Assembly (NCBI GenBank): GCA_016223145.1
Contig: JACRPN010000012.1
Coordinates: 248,001 to 312,000 of the forward strand
Source: Armatimonadota bacterium
Lineage (GTDB): Bacteria; Armatimonadota; Fimbriimonadia; Fimbriimonadales; Fimbriimonadaceae
Direction: 5' to 3'
Length of the DNA stretch: 64,000 nucleotides
Translations under genes and position numbers: made by a program
Shown here: positions 27,799 through 35,551 of the stretch, in pieces
Layout: every line of letters starts with the position of its first letter
Numbering within the stretch: the first letter of the stretch is position 1
Notes under the pieces: generated by a model
Database searches by the model: none
Told to the model about the DNA's origin: nothing
What the model saw: only the letters and a program-made list of their open reading frames with translations

Positions 27799-27830
27799 AA
27801 AAAAACCTTCACACGCTACGCGGTGAAGGT
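27799..27830 (-). terminator. Intrinsic terminator, expression platform of the riboswitch
   Basis: On the minus strand ACCTTCAC (27830-27823) pairs with GTGAAGGT (27812-27805) across a 10-base loop, and six Ts follow (27804-27799). The 5' arm is shared with riboswitch helix P1. It lies 44 bases upstream of the zf-TFIIB ATG. Confidence 0.88.
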
Positions 27831-27910
27831 CTTGCGCTCTCTTCCGGGCCGGCTCTTTCAAGCGTAGTGTCGACCTCGGCTCTGCAGTCTGCAGGCGCTA
27901 CTCCCCTTCG
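27823..27910 (-). promoter_or_regulatory. yybP-ykoY (Mn2+) riboswitch aptamer
   Basis: Read on the minus strand the leader has the hallmarks of the yybP-ykoY class: AAGGGGAGTAGC (27908-27897), an internal arm with GAGCCGAGGTCGACACTACG, and the closing GCAAGACCTTCAC (27835-27823). GAAGG (27909-27905) can pair with CCTTC (27829-27825) as helix P1. The same CCTTC strand is also the 5' arm of the downstream terminator, so metal binding that holds P1 would release transcription. This class senses Mn2+ and typically controls TerC/Alx-type exporters, as here. The call rests on motif and arrangement, without a covariance search. Confidence 0.85.
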
Positions 27911-27925
27911 AGGGTTACGGAGCAA

Positions 27926-28044
27926 TATACGCCTCACGTGCGGAAAGAGTTCCATGGTGGGCAATCAGTCCCCCGCGCGGTCTGACGCAACCTCCCAGCG
28001 CTTGGGAAGCGTCAGTCGAAACCAAGCTGTGCTCAGGTGAATTT
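27926..28044. other. Operon upstream region and left flank of the island
   Basis: Holds no gene. TATATT on the minus strand (27929-27924) is a plausible -10 for the riboswitch operon, with no clear -35. A stem with arms 27982-27988 (CTGACGC) and 28009-28015, enclosing CCCA/TGGG, lies next to the island's left att repeat. Confidence 0.35.
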
Positions 28045-28065
28045 GGTGGAGATGATGGGATTCGG
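28045..28065. repeat. Left attachment repeat, 21 bp of the tRNA-Ala 3' end
   Basis: TGGTGGAGATGATGGGATTC plus a G is identical to the 3' end (CCA plus acceptor and T-arm) of the tRNA-Ala(CGC) at 50093-50168 and to the copy at 45758. It is followed by diverged sequence. It marks the far left end of the island. On the minus strand it is a tRNA 3' fragment, as expected when an element inserts at a tRNA 3' end. Confidence 0.8.
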
Positions 28066-28140
28066 GATCCGTGATCCAAGACGGGGATCTTGAACCTGAA
28101 ATGTCGGTCCTCTGGCTCAGAAACAGCGGCAAAAACCGCC

Positions 28141-28162
28141 TCTGACACTCGGTTTGACACTC
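28141..28162. repeat. Left pair of integrase arm-type repeats
   Basis: TCTGACACTC and TTTGACACTC (28141-28150, 28153-28162) lie about 75 bases inside the left att repeat. The same doublet TTTGACACTC-G-TTTGACACTC lies at 45714-45734, just inside the right att. Tyrosine integrases bind such arm sites; this function is inferred. Confidence 0.55.
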
Positions 28163-28398
28163 AGCGAAAGCCCCTCTATTTGACCGGAGAAGCAGATCTT
28201 CTCAGGGGCGTGACGACTATTCGCTACCACCCCAGAAATCGATAGTCTTCTCCAATTTCTCGACGAAATCCGCACCGATCTCACAACAGTGATTTTGGAG
28301 CGTGAATATTCTCAGGCTCAGTGGGAAAACGAGCTCGCGCTGGCGCGCCAAGACAGGATCGTTTACATCGAATTCCGAGTCTGTCTCGGCTGCGCCAC

Positions 28399-28429
28399 GG
28401 GCTGGTCCCTTTCCCACGGGGATCAGCCC
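28399..28429 (+). promoter_or_regulatory. Leader hairpin before the primase-helicase gene
   Basis: GGGCTG (28399-28404) pairs with CAGCCC (28424-28429), with CCC/GGG pairing inside, ending 24 bases before the ATG at 28454 and just ahead of its ribosome site (GGAGAA). It may be a translational control element. The remaining 28163-28398 shows no gene. Confidence 0.35.
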
Positions 28430-28453
28430 AATTCCATTTTTGGAGAAATTGAT

Positions 28454-30619
28454 ATGTACACGCAGTTAAAGAACAGAAACTTGGAAGCCGCCCTCGGCTA
28501 TGCACGCCGTGGTTGGGCGGTCTTTCCCTGTCGTATTGACAAGAAGCCCTTGACACAGAAGGGGTTCAAGGATGCGACGACCGACGAATTCACCGTGAAG
28601 GCGTGGTGGACGGAACGTCCTGATGCAAGCATCGGCGTGCCGACCGGAAGCAAGAACCGGATCGTCGTCCTCGACGTGGACGTCGACAAGGACAAGGACG
28701 GCAACGTCGCCTTGCAGGCATTGACCCGTGGTGTCGTCCCCAAGACGCTAGCCGCGACCACGGGGCGCGGTGGCACACATTACTTTTTTGAGCACCCTGG
28801 GATTCACATTGGGAGTTCCGCGGGCAAGCTCGGAGAAGGGCTCGATATTCGGGGCGACGGCGGCTACGTGATCGTCAGCCCGAGCAATCACCCCAGCGGC
28901 AGGAGCTACGAATGGCAGAATGACCTGCCCATCGCCCCCATGCCCGACTGGCTCCTAAGGGCCATCGAGGCGCCCGAAGCACCCGCCCTGAAACGTCAGG
29001 TCCAGGATGCTGACCCCTTCGAGTTCGGAACCGACATCCCCGAAGGGCGACGGAATCACAAGGTCTTTCGATATGCCGCTGGACTCAGGGCAGGCGGAAT
29101 GGAGCATGAGGACATTCTCGCCACGATCCGCAGCCTGAACAAGCTCAGCTGCAAGCCTCCGCTCGACGAAGACGAACTCCGGGGAATCGCGGACAGCGCT
29201 TCCCAATACCAGCCTGAACCCCGAGGCGAGCCGAGAAGCCAAAAGGCGAAAGCACTAAGCACTGACACCAAGGAACTCAACGATGCGGGCAACGCCGCTC
29301 GCTTCGTCGAGGCTCATGGCTCGTGCGTGCGCTACGTCAAGTCGATTGAGAAGTGGCTGATCTACGACGGCGCGCGCTGGAAGGAGGACAAACTGGGCAA
29401 GGTTCAGGAGCTTGCCAAGGAAACGGCGCGGAAGATCCACCACGAGGCGGCTGAAACTGCTGACAAGAACGACCGGATGCATCTTTCGTCTTGGGCCGAA
29501 AACTCCGGCAACAAGACCAAGCTCAAGGCCATGGTCGATCTGGCCACGTCAGATCCCCACGTCGCCAGACTAGCCGATGACTTCGATAAGGAGCCGTTTG
29601 ACCTTTGCGTTCGCAACGGAGTACTCGATCTGACGAACGGAGAACTCAGGCCGCACAGCCCAGACGACATGATCACCAAAATGGCGCCGGTCGAGTTTGA
29701 TTCTGGAGCCGCTTGTCCTCAGTTCAGGCAGTTCCTCGACCAAGTGACCGCAAACGACCAAGATCTTCAGCGCTACATGCAGAAGGTCGCGGGCTACTGC
29801 CTGACCGCCGACATGAGGGAACAGGTCTTCTTCATCGTCTACGGACTCGGAAGCAACGGCAAGTCGGTGTTCATCGACGTCATAGCGCAAATGATGGGCG
29901 AGTACGCCATGACCACCGATTTCAAGACGTTTCTTGAGCAGAAGTCCCAGGGCCCTCGCAACGACATCGCAGCGCTTTGGGGCTGTAGGTTTGCCATCGG
30001 CTCAGAGATCGGACCCGGTGGGCACCTTGATGAAACCGTCGTCAAACAGGTGACCGGCCAGGACTCCATTAGCGCGCGGTACCTCTACAAGGAGTTCGAC
30101 GTTGACAAGATGGTGTGCAAGATCTTCCTTGCCACGAATCACCTTCCAACGATTCGCGGTACAGAGCACGGCATCTGGAGACGAGTCAGGGTGATCCCCT
30201 TTGACGTGACCATCAAAGACGATCAAGTCGACCGGCAACTTGCTGAGAAACTGAAAACCGAGCTGCCTGGCATCTTGAACTGGGCCGTTGAGGGCTGTCT
30301 GCTCTGGCAGAAGGAAGGGCTCACCCCACCTAAGCGCGTAGTCGAAGCCGGTCATAAGTACCGTCTCGAAGCCGACACAGTGGAGCAGTTCATCCAGGAA
30401 TGCTGCGTCAAAGATCCGAAGGCCGAGGTCAAGTCTTCGGAGTTCTATCACCGGTACGAAGAGTATTGCGACAACAACGGCTTGACCGCGATCCACATGA
30501 CGACGTTCTTCAAGAAGCTGACCGAGAAGGAGATCGGAACCCGAAGGAGCGAGACGTCCTATCGGACCGGAATTCGGATGCTTACCCTCGAAGAGAGGCG
30601 GTTAAAGCGAACTACGTAG
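28454..30619 (+). CDS. Primase-polymerase / SF3 helicase (phage P4 alpha-like, D5_N)
   Basis: A 721-residue replication protein. The ATG at 28454 is chosen because GGAGAA lies 8 bases upstream and the prim-pol domain begins at once (LGYARRGWAVFPCRIDKKPLT). This N-terminal domain has catalytic acidic residues in VVLDVDVD and a GRGGTHYFF strand (residues to about 190). A linker with a primase C-terminal-type helical domain follows (EGRRNHKVFRYAAGLRAGG). Then comes a D5_N segment and an SF3 helicase with Walker A GLGSNGKSVFID, KMVCKIFLATNHLPTIRGT and the arginine-finger region GIWRRVRVIPF. It initiates and unwinds replication of the excised element. Confidence 0.9.
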   Translation: MYTQLKNRNLEAALGYARRGWAVFPCRIDKKPLTQKGFKDATTDEFTVKAWWTERPDASIGVPTGSKNRIVVLDVDVDKDKDGNVALQALTRGVVPKTLAATTGRGGTHYFFEHPGIHIGSSAGKLGEGLDIRGDGGYVIVSPSNHPSGRSYEWQNDLPIAPMPDWLLRAIEAPEAPALKRQVQDADPFEFGTDIPEGRRNHKVFRYAAGLRAGGMEHEDILATIRSLNKLSCKPPLDEDELRGIADSASQYQPEPRGEPRSQKAKALSTDTKELNDAGNAARFVEAHGSCVRYVKSIEKWLIYDGARWKEDKLGKVQELAKETARKIHHEAAETADKNDRMHLSSWAENSGNKTKLKAMVDLATSDPHVARLADDFDKEPFDLCVRNGVLDLTNGELRPHSPDDMITKMAPVEFDSGAACPQFRQFLDQVTANDQDLQRYMQKVAGYCLTADMREQVFFIVYGLGSNGKSVFIDVIAQMMGEYAMTTDFKTFLEQKSQGPRNDIAALWGCRFAIGSEIGPGGHLDETVVKQVTGQDSISARYLYKEFDVDKMVCKIFLATNHLPTIRGTEHGIWRRVRVIPFDVTIKDDQVDRQLAEKLKTELPGILNWAVEGCLLWQKEGLTPPKRVVEAGHKYRLEADTVEQFIQECCVKDPKAEVKSSEFYHRYEEYCDNNGLTAIHMTTFFKKLTEKEIGTRRSETSYRTGIRMLTLEERRLKRTT

Positions 30620-30644
30620 GGACCGGAGGGGGCGTAGGGAGTTT

Positions 30645-30716
30645 CTGAAACTTTATTTACTATATATGTACTTTTACTATTCTGGAAATGCCTACGTTCC
30701 TTACGTTCCTTACGAA
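30645..30716. other. Candidate origin: AT-rich stretch plus iteron-like repeats
   Basis: Directly after the primase-helicase gene an AT-rich stretch (about 30649-30684) is followed by iteron-like copies CTACGTTCC, TTACGTTCC and TTACGAAG (30692-30716). A CGTAGGGA motif appears twice just before (around 30613 and 30636). An AT-rich unwinding region beside short direct repeats, adjacent to the replication gene, is the usual layout of element origins. This is inference from layout only. Confidence 0.4.
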
Positions 30717-30767
30717 GATTCCCTTTCCCAGAGAGAGCGCAAGCACGCTGTGATCTCCAACATGGTT

Positions 30768-30803
30768 CAGAGAGGACCGAGCCGTCTTGCGCGGTCCTCT
30801 CTG
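30768..30803 (+). terminator. Perfect 12-bp hairpin downstream of the primase gene
   Basis: CAGAGAGGACCG (30768-30779) and its exact reverse complement (30792-30803) enclose a 12-base loop. A second 9-bp hairpin (GGGAGCCGC at 30896-30904 with 30915-30923, then TTT) follows within 100 bases. Both could terminate the primase transcript or be part of a structured non-coding RNA. Confidence 0.5.
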
Positions 30804-31681
30804 CCCTCTCGACACCCCCTATCGTATGCCAGGCTCACCACCCGCGCCCTGAACGCCCATGCACCGTGCGGTCGCACATGTGGCTCGGCTTTCCTGGGAG
30901 CCGCCATAGATTACGCGGCTCCCTTTCCTGACCAGACGGTCCGACGGCGGAAATGCCGAATCCGGGATGATAGTAGACCCAACCACACGTCTGAATCATG
31001 TCGGGAACAGCCGCTTCGGGCTAAGGGCAGAGAGCAGTCTTACGTGGGCCTCCAGGCCCTCCACGACGGACCTGAATAGCAGCGCGAGTACAAAGGACGC
31101 TATGGCAGTCACTGGACAATCCAAGCTGCAGACCCAACGTGGACGTCAAGCAACAGGCAATCCAACCGTCGGGTTTCAAATCGCTGCTGCATGGAGGCGA
31201 GCGCACCCAAAGCGACCGACAGGGACTTTTGTGATTTCAGCTCGTATCGAACGACCGTGCCCGTATGTAACCGCTCCAAAACATGGGGCGCCGGTTCAAT
31301 CCTGACCCCCGGGGGCGTTTTTCAGGACAGAAGAACGACTTCCCTCCGGCTACTCCCTCAGCTTTTCTGTTCTTACGCCTCGCGGGGCGGGAGCCCCGCT
31401 CGGGCTCCAATCTTCCGAATCCACGACCTGCGGTCGTGCCAGGGATCGCAACCTCAAGCAAGTGAAGGGAGCCATAAGGGCGATTATCAGCCAGCCTTCG
31501 GAAAGGCACGAGCCATCCTTTCTGATAATCGGGCCTTATAGCTCCTGACCAGTTTTGTCCCTGTTCCAGTCTGGGATTACGAGGTCCGGAATCCCTGACT
31601 CCAAGTCCATCTCGTTGCTTCAAGCCTGAGGCTCGACTCGGAAACGAGGCTGAGTTCAGCACTCGGCTAAGGAGAACGACA
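30804..31681. other. Hairpin-rich non-coding region between primase and ArdC genes
   Basis: About 880 bases without a supportable gene. It holds a palindrome CCCCCGGGGG at 31306-31315 followed by CG and five Ts (terminator-like), a GC stem 31382-31388/31393-31399, and the long stem listed separately at 31468. Open frames here run through the hairpins and have no ribosome site or known domain. Confidence 0.5.
31468..31545. ncRNA. Long imperfect stem-loop of about 23 bp, possible structured RNA or DNA element
   Basis: The left arm at 31468-31490 (GGAGCCATAAGG then GATTATCAG) is complementary over nearly its whole length to 31522-31545. The apical loop contains a further stem, GCCTT/AAGGC. The whole hairpin lies about 135 bases upstream of ardC. 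It could be a structured RNA, an origin or transfer site, or a recombination target. I do not recognise the family. Confidence 0.35.
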
Positions 31682-32476
31682 ATGGACGACAAGGTCCAAA
31701 GACTCGCCAAGTCGGCGCTACAGCGCCTTACGACCGATCTCGCTGGGGGCCAATCCCAAGCCCTAAGCGACTACCTCAAGACGATGAGCCGGTTCCACAA
31801 GTATTCGTGGTTCAACTGCCTCTTGATTTGGGGCGCCAAACCCGAAGCCAAGTTTATTGCCGGCTATCGCAAATGGGAAGAGTTCGGGCGACATGTTCGG
31901 CGCGGGGAGAAAGGAATCTGCATCGTTGCGCCGATCGCCCGAAAGGGTGCCAAGGCCGACTCTCACGCCGAGGACGGTTCAATACTCCAGACAAAGGGGT
32001 TCATTGGCGTCCACGTGTGGGACATCAGCCAAACCGATGGGCAAGACCTGCCCACCATCGGCAAGCGCACCGGCAATCCGGGCATCTACTTGGAACGCCT
32101 CAAGCAATTCGCTGCAGATTCCGGGATCAAACTCGAGTACCTCCCATCCTTAGGCGGACCTGAGGGCAAGAGCTCGGGTGGCCGCATCCAGATCAAGCAG
32201 GGCATGTCTGCTCCCGACGAGCTGGGTGTTCTGGCCCACGAGCTCGCGCACGAGCTGATCCATCAGCACGGCAAGCGAGGCGACAAGACGAAGAAGGTCC
32301 TTGAGCTTGAGGCCGAAGCGGTCGCCTACGCGATCTGCGAAGGGGTCGGAATCAGTAGCGGCACGGCAAGCGCCGACTACATCCAACTCTATCGAGGCGA
32401 CGCCGCGCTACTGATGGAGAGCCTGGCGACGATCCAAAGGGCCGCTGCCTCCATCCTCAAGGCTGTGCTCGATTAG
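31682..32476 (+). CDS. ArdC-like antirestriction protein with zinc-metallopeptidase domain
   Basis: A 264-residue protein that probably protects the incoming element from host restriction. The N-terminal ArdC domain contains FHKYSWFNCLLIWG and AGYRKWEEFGRHVRRGEKGI, diagnostic of the family, which binds single-stranded DNA. The C-terminal half has LAHELAHELIHQHG, the HExxH zinc site of M78/ImmA-like metallopeptidases, followed by LELEAEAVAYAICEGVG, which supplies the third ligand. AGGAG lies 7 bases upstream of the ATG. ArdC proteins are typical cargo of plasmids and integrative elements. Confidence 0.9.
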   Translation: MDDKVQRLAKSALQRLTTDLAGGQSQALSDYLKTMSRFHKYSWFNCLLIWGAKPEAKFIAGYRKWEEFGRHVRRGEKGICIVAPIARKGAKADSHAEDGSILQTKGFIGVHVWDISQTDGQDLPTIGKRTGNPGIYLERLKQFAADSGIKLEYLPSLGGPEGKSSGGRIQIKQGMSAPDELGVLAHELAHELIHQHGKRGDKTKKVLELEAEAVAYAICEGVGISSGTASADYIQLYRGDAALLMESLATIQRAAASILKAVLD

Positions 32477-32891
32477 GGGAGACCGTCCGGTGCGGGACGT
32501 GCAGTTCGTTGGATCACCAGGGATCCTCCTAAAGGCACCTCCCTTAGATCCAACAAACAAACGTCCTTCGCACCTCTGCCCAGCCTTGCTTCCACGCTCA
32601 GCGGCGGCACAGACCTCCCGCTTCCGACGGGTTCCACCCATCCCGCATTGACACAGCCATTGACGCCTCACCTGATGGTCCCAGAGGACCATGCGGTGTC
32701 CACCGGAGTGGCCGGCTATGGCTGGCAACGCTTGGGATGGGTCCCTCCGTCTCTCGCTTTCGGTCTGGACCGCCACCCTCGCTGTTGGGTGTAGACCGAA
32801 CGGCTCTTTACGTCCCTTGTCCACATCGCGCGCGGAAACCGGCGCTTGGAACGAGAACAAACTCCCACGCGATCGCACACATAATCCGGTC
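32477..32891. other. Gap after ardC
   Basis: About 415 bases without a supportable gene. GTTGGATC (32508-32515) and GATCCAAC (32547-32554) form an inverted repeat with a 31-base loop, possibly the end of the ardC transcript. An open frame that enters the next gene from 32691 has no ribosome site and looks non-coding. Confidence 0.4.
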
Positions 32892-33389
32892 ATGAGACGT
32901 TTCCCAAATGCCAGTTTCGTTTCGATGGTTCCGCCCTACGTCGAGCGCGAGCCCGAAAGGCGTTCGCTCTCTCCCAATGCTCAAGAGATGGTCAGCTTCA
33001 ATCGCGACATGATCGACAAGATGGCAGAAACTGTCGCCATGAAGATCCTTCCGCTCTCCACGATGCTCGATCACCAAACGACCCTCGCGAAGGAGACGGA
33101 AAGCGTCGGCAACCTCATCGAGGACGTGCTTGAAGCAGCTATCGGCGATCTATCCAGCCTTGGAGCCGCCATCGGCACCGATCCCTATGAGGTCGAAGCG
33201 TCGGTCGGCGAATACGTGGAGCATGACGACGACCTGAAGGACGTAGGGCCCAAGGAGCTCCGCTTGGCTCTGGACGTCCGAATCCCTCTCGACACGTTGT
33301 ATCTTCGGTTTCCCCCCAAGCTTGGACGGAAAGTGAAGCGTGTCTGGGACAAGCAGGTCGAAGAGGAGGAGGCCGCCGAAGCGAACTGA
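32892..33389 (+). CDS. Hypothetical protein with acidic C-terminus
   Basis: A 165-residue protein whose start is set at the ATG at 32892 (MRRFPNASFVSMVPPYVERE). It looks soluble and largely helical in the middle (NRDMIDKMAETVAMKILPL, ETESVGNLIEDVLEAAIGDL), then has strand-like sequence (LRLALDVRIPLDTLYLRFP) and a strongly acidic tail (KQVEEEEAAEAN). No family is recognised. The HNH gene follows after 36 bases on the same strand. Confidence 0.5.
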   Translation: MRRFPNASFVSMVPPYVEREPERRSLSPNAQEMVSFNRDMIDKMAETVAMKILPLSTMLDHQTTLAKETESVGNLIEDVLEAAIGDLSSLGAAIGTDPYEVEASVGEYVEHDDDLKDVGPKELRLALDVRIPLDTLYLRFPPKLGRKVKRVWDKQVEEEEAAEAN

Positions 33390-33425
33390 GTCGCGCAGCG
33401 CCAGAACTTCGGGTATAGCGCTGCC

Positions 33426-33923
33426 ATGGCACTCCCGAAGACGCCGAACCGCATCACCACGAGCTTTGCCTTCAGCTACGTCGAACGCGCGATTCTCGAA
33501 GGGCTGGGAAGAAGGAGCTTCGGCAAGCCAGAACATGCCCAGGTCGCAGCCTTCTTTGCAGACGGGGAATCCGAGCCATCATGCGCCTATTGCGGTATGC
33601 CCGAACCTAAGCGTTGGGATCATGTGCTCCCGGTTCGGGCAGGAGGCGAAACTGTTCTGGGCAACATGGTGCTCGCATGCGCGGCCTGTGACGACTCAAA
33701 GCAGCATCGTCCATTTGAGGATTGGCTGAGAGCCCGAGGGGTGCAGGACGCCGAAGCACGCATCGAGCGGATCATCGCCTATCGGACCCACTTCGGATAC
33801 GAGCCTCGCGTTCTCGAAGATCGCCTTGACGAAGCGCAGGCGCGGCAGCTCGAAGCGCTCAGGGCGGAGGCGGCAGACCTCAGGAGGCGGATCGACGGGT
33901 TCCTTTCGAGCCTGGACTCATAA
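33426..33923 (+). CDS. HNH endonuclease family protein
   Basis: A 165-residue protein with a zinc-bound HNH nuclease core: CAYCGMPEP, RWDHVLPVRAGGETVLGNMVLACAACDDSK. It thus has both CxxC pairs, the catalytic His of DHVLP, and the Asn of GNMVL. The N-terminus resembles sequence seen in phage- and island-borne HNH proteins. A C-terminal coiled coil (residues about 130-165, ARQLEALRAEAADLRRRIDG) suggests dimerisation. It may be a defence nuclease or a DNA-processing nuclease of the element; the context does not decide. Confidence 0.82.
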   Translation: MALPKTPNRITTSFAFSYVERAILEGLGRRSFGKPEHAQVAAFFADGESEPSCAYCGMPEPKRWDHVLPVRAGGETVLGNMVLACAACDDSKQHRPFEDWLRARGVQDAEARIERIIAYRTHFGYEPRVLEDRLDEAQARQLEALRAEAADLRRRIDGFLSSLDS

Positions 33924-34040
33924 AGGGAAACCTGTGGAAAACTCCCCCGGCGCCCCTGACGAGCATGGAGTATCTTCGAAAGCAGGAGTTCAGCGCGAGG
34001 ACGCCCCGTATTTTTGGCAGATTTCGCTGAAAGCCTTGAT

Positions 34041-34070
34041 TTGACCGGCGACGGTCTGTCATTCTATAAT
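34041..34070 (+). promoter_or_regulatory. Strong sigma70 promoter for the DUF2130 operon leader
   Basis: TTGACC (34041-34046), an 18-base spacer and a perfect TATAAT (34065-34070) form the best promoter in the window. It lies in the 359-base gap 33924-34282, and transcripts would carry a leader of about 200 bases. A hairpin GGTCCAGG/CCTGGACC (34076-34083 with 34095-34102) sits at the expected RNA start. Confidence 0.7.
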
Positions 34071-34159
34071 GATTTGGTCCAGGTTCTTGCGAATCCTGGA
34101 CCGAAATCGATGTTCAGTTTTACTCCGTTAGCGCGGAGGACGACCGCAAGGCAAACAAG

Positions 34160-34224
34160 TTGTCTTTACAGTTGTCAATCTTATAGTACGGCGAATTTCG
34201 GGAAATGTCAACGGCCGCACTATA
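34160..34224 (+). promoter_or_regulatory. Second promoter overlapped by an inverted repeat (operator-like)
   Basis: TTGTCT (34160-34165) and TATAGT (34182-34187), 16 bases apart, form a second promoter. TATAGTACGGC (34182-34192), which includes this -10, is matched by the inverted copy GCCGCACTATA (34214-34224) with one mismatch. A repressor bound here would block the promoter, about 60-100 bases upstream of the DUF2130 ATG. Confidence 0.5.
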
Positions 34225-34282
34225 GAAAATGATGTGAAGACGGCGCGTTTGCCTTGAAAGCAGCAATCTTTCGAGGATACGT

Positions 34283-35551
34283 ATGCCAACCGAAAACACC
34301 ATCAAATGTCCTGAGTGCGGATTCGAGATCCCGCTCACCGAAACCCTTGCCGGACCGCTTTTGGAGCGGGCCAAAGCCGAATCCCAGAAGCTGGTAGACG
34401 CCGAACGGCGCAAAGCTGAGGCTGCAGAGGCCGCCTTGGCGAAGGGCCAAGCCGAGATCGCAACAGAACGCGCCAACCTGGAGAAGGACGTTGCCGAGAA
34501 GCTGGCAGCTAAGCGCCCCGAGTACGAAGCCACGATCAGGCAAGCCGTCAAGGCAGAGATGGCCGCGGACGTAAAGTCCAAGGAACAAGAGAACGAGCAG
34601 CTTCGCGCCAGCCTGAAAGAGTCGCAAAACGCCCAGCTTGAAGCGATCAAGGCCAAGAACGAAGCGGAGCAGAAGGCCGCTACCGTGGACTTGGAGGTCG
34701 CCAAGCGGGTTGCCGCCGAGACGGCGACAATCCAAGCGGACGCCACCAAGACCGCACACGAGGCGGAGAAGCTCAATCAGGCCGCGCTTCAGAAGAAGCT
34801 GGACGAAGCCCTTTCGCAGGTGGAAACCATGAAGCGCAAGATCGAGCAAGGCTCGCAGCAAGCGCAAGGCGAGCTCGCTGAAGCCACGTTGCAAGAACAG
34901 CTGTCGGCGGCGTTCCCATGGGACGCCATCGAAGAGGTCCCAACCGGTACCCGAGGGGCGGACATCCTTCAGAGAGTGATGGTCGGTCCCGAAGCGGCCG
35001 CAGGCTCAATTCTCTGGGAGAGCAAGAACACCCAGAACTGGGGTGGCGATTGGCTCACGACTGCAAAGCGCAACCAACGAAGCGTCAAAGCAGACCTGGT
35101 TGTGATCGTGTCCCGCGCCCTGCCCAAGGGGGTCCAACAGATCGACTGCTGCGAGGACGTATGGGTTGTGAGTCCCTCTCATGCCATCTCCATCGCCAAA
35201 GCCCTTCGAACGGGAATCGTGGAGACGGCAAACGCTCGAAGGACCGCCGAGGGGCGAAAGACGAACGCGGAGAACGCCTACGACTACCTCATGGGCCCTG
35301 AGTTCACAGCCCGGATCAAGGGGATCGGGGAACCGTTCAGGCAGATGGAGGTCTCGCTCGCACGCGAGCGGGACTACATGACCTCGAAATGGAGTGAGCG
35401 GCAGAAGCTCATCGAACTCGTCCGCGAAGCAGCGTTTGGGATGCACGGAGACATCGAGGCCCTGCTTGGCAAGCCGATTCTCGGCTTCGAGGCCATAGAA
35501 GCTCTCGCGCTTGTCGCAGGGCCCATCGCCACCGAGGAGGTGTCCCAGTGA
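34283..35551 (+). CDS. DUF2130 protein: zinc finger, coiled coil and PD-(D/E)xK-like nuclease domain
   Basis: A 422-residue protein. The N-terminus has a short zinc motif (IKCPECGFEIPL), then a very long charged coiled coil (residues about 30-205, Ala/Glu/Lys-rich). The C-terminal DUF2130 domain includes GTRGADILQRV, SILWESKNTQNWGGDWL and KADLVVIVSRALPKG. The Asp followed by a strand and E-S-K is compatible with a restriction-endonuclease-like active site. It is first in an operon, overlapping the next gene by 4 bases. In this island a defence or nucleic-acid-cleavage role is likely but unproven. Confidence 0.8.
   Translation: MPTENTIKCPECGFEIPLTETLAGPLLERAKAESQKLVDAERRKAEAAEAALAKGQAEIATERANLEKDVAEKLAAKRPEYEATIRQAVKAEMAADVKSKEQENEQLRASLKESQNAQLEAIKAKNEAEQKAATVDLEVAKRVAAETATIQADATKTAHEAEKLNQAALQKKLDEALSQVETMKRKIEQGSQQAQGELAEATLQEQLSAAFPWDAIEEVPTGTRGADILQRVMVGPEAAAGSILWESKNTQNWGGDWLTTAKRNQRSVKADLVVIVSRALPKGVQQIDCCEDVWVVSPSHAISIAKALRTGIVETANARRTAEGRKTNAENAYDYLMGPEFTARIKGIGEPFRQMEVSLARERDYMTSKWSERQKLIELVREAAFGMHGDIEALLGKPILGFEAIEALALVAGPIATEEVSQ

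Noticed and set aside
30666-31079. 137-codon plus-strand open frame after the primase gene
   Set aside because: Begins in the AT-rich candidate origin, crosses two hairpins and has no ribosome site.
31280-31315. tRNA-like GGTTCAATCC segment
   Set aside because: No matching T stem, acceptor or anticodon arm could be built; it is not a tRNA.
31237-31710. 157-codon minus-strand open frame
   Set aside because: It passes through several perfect hairpins and overlaps the ardC start; no recognisable domain.
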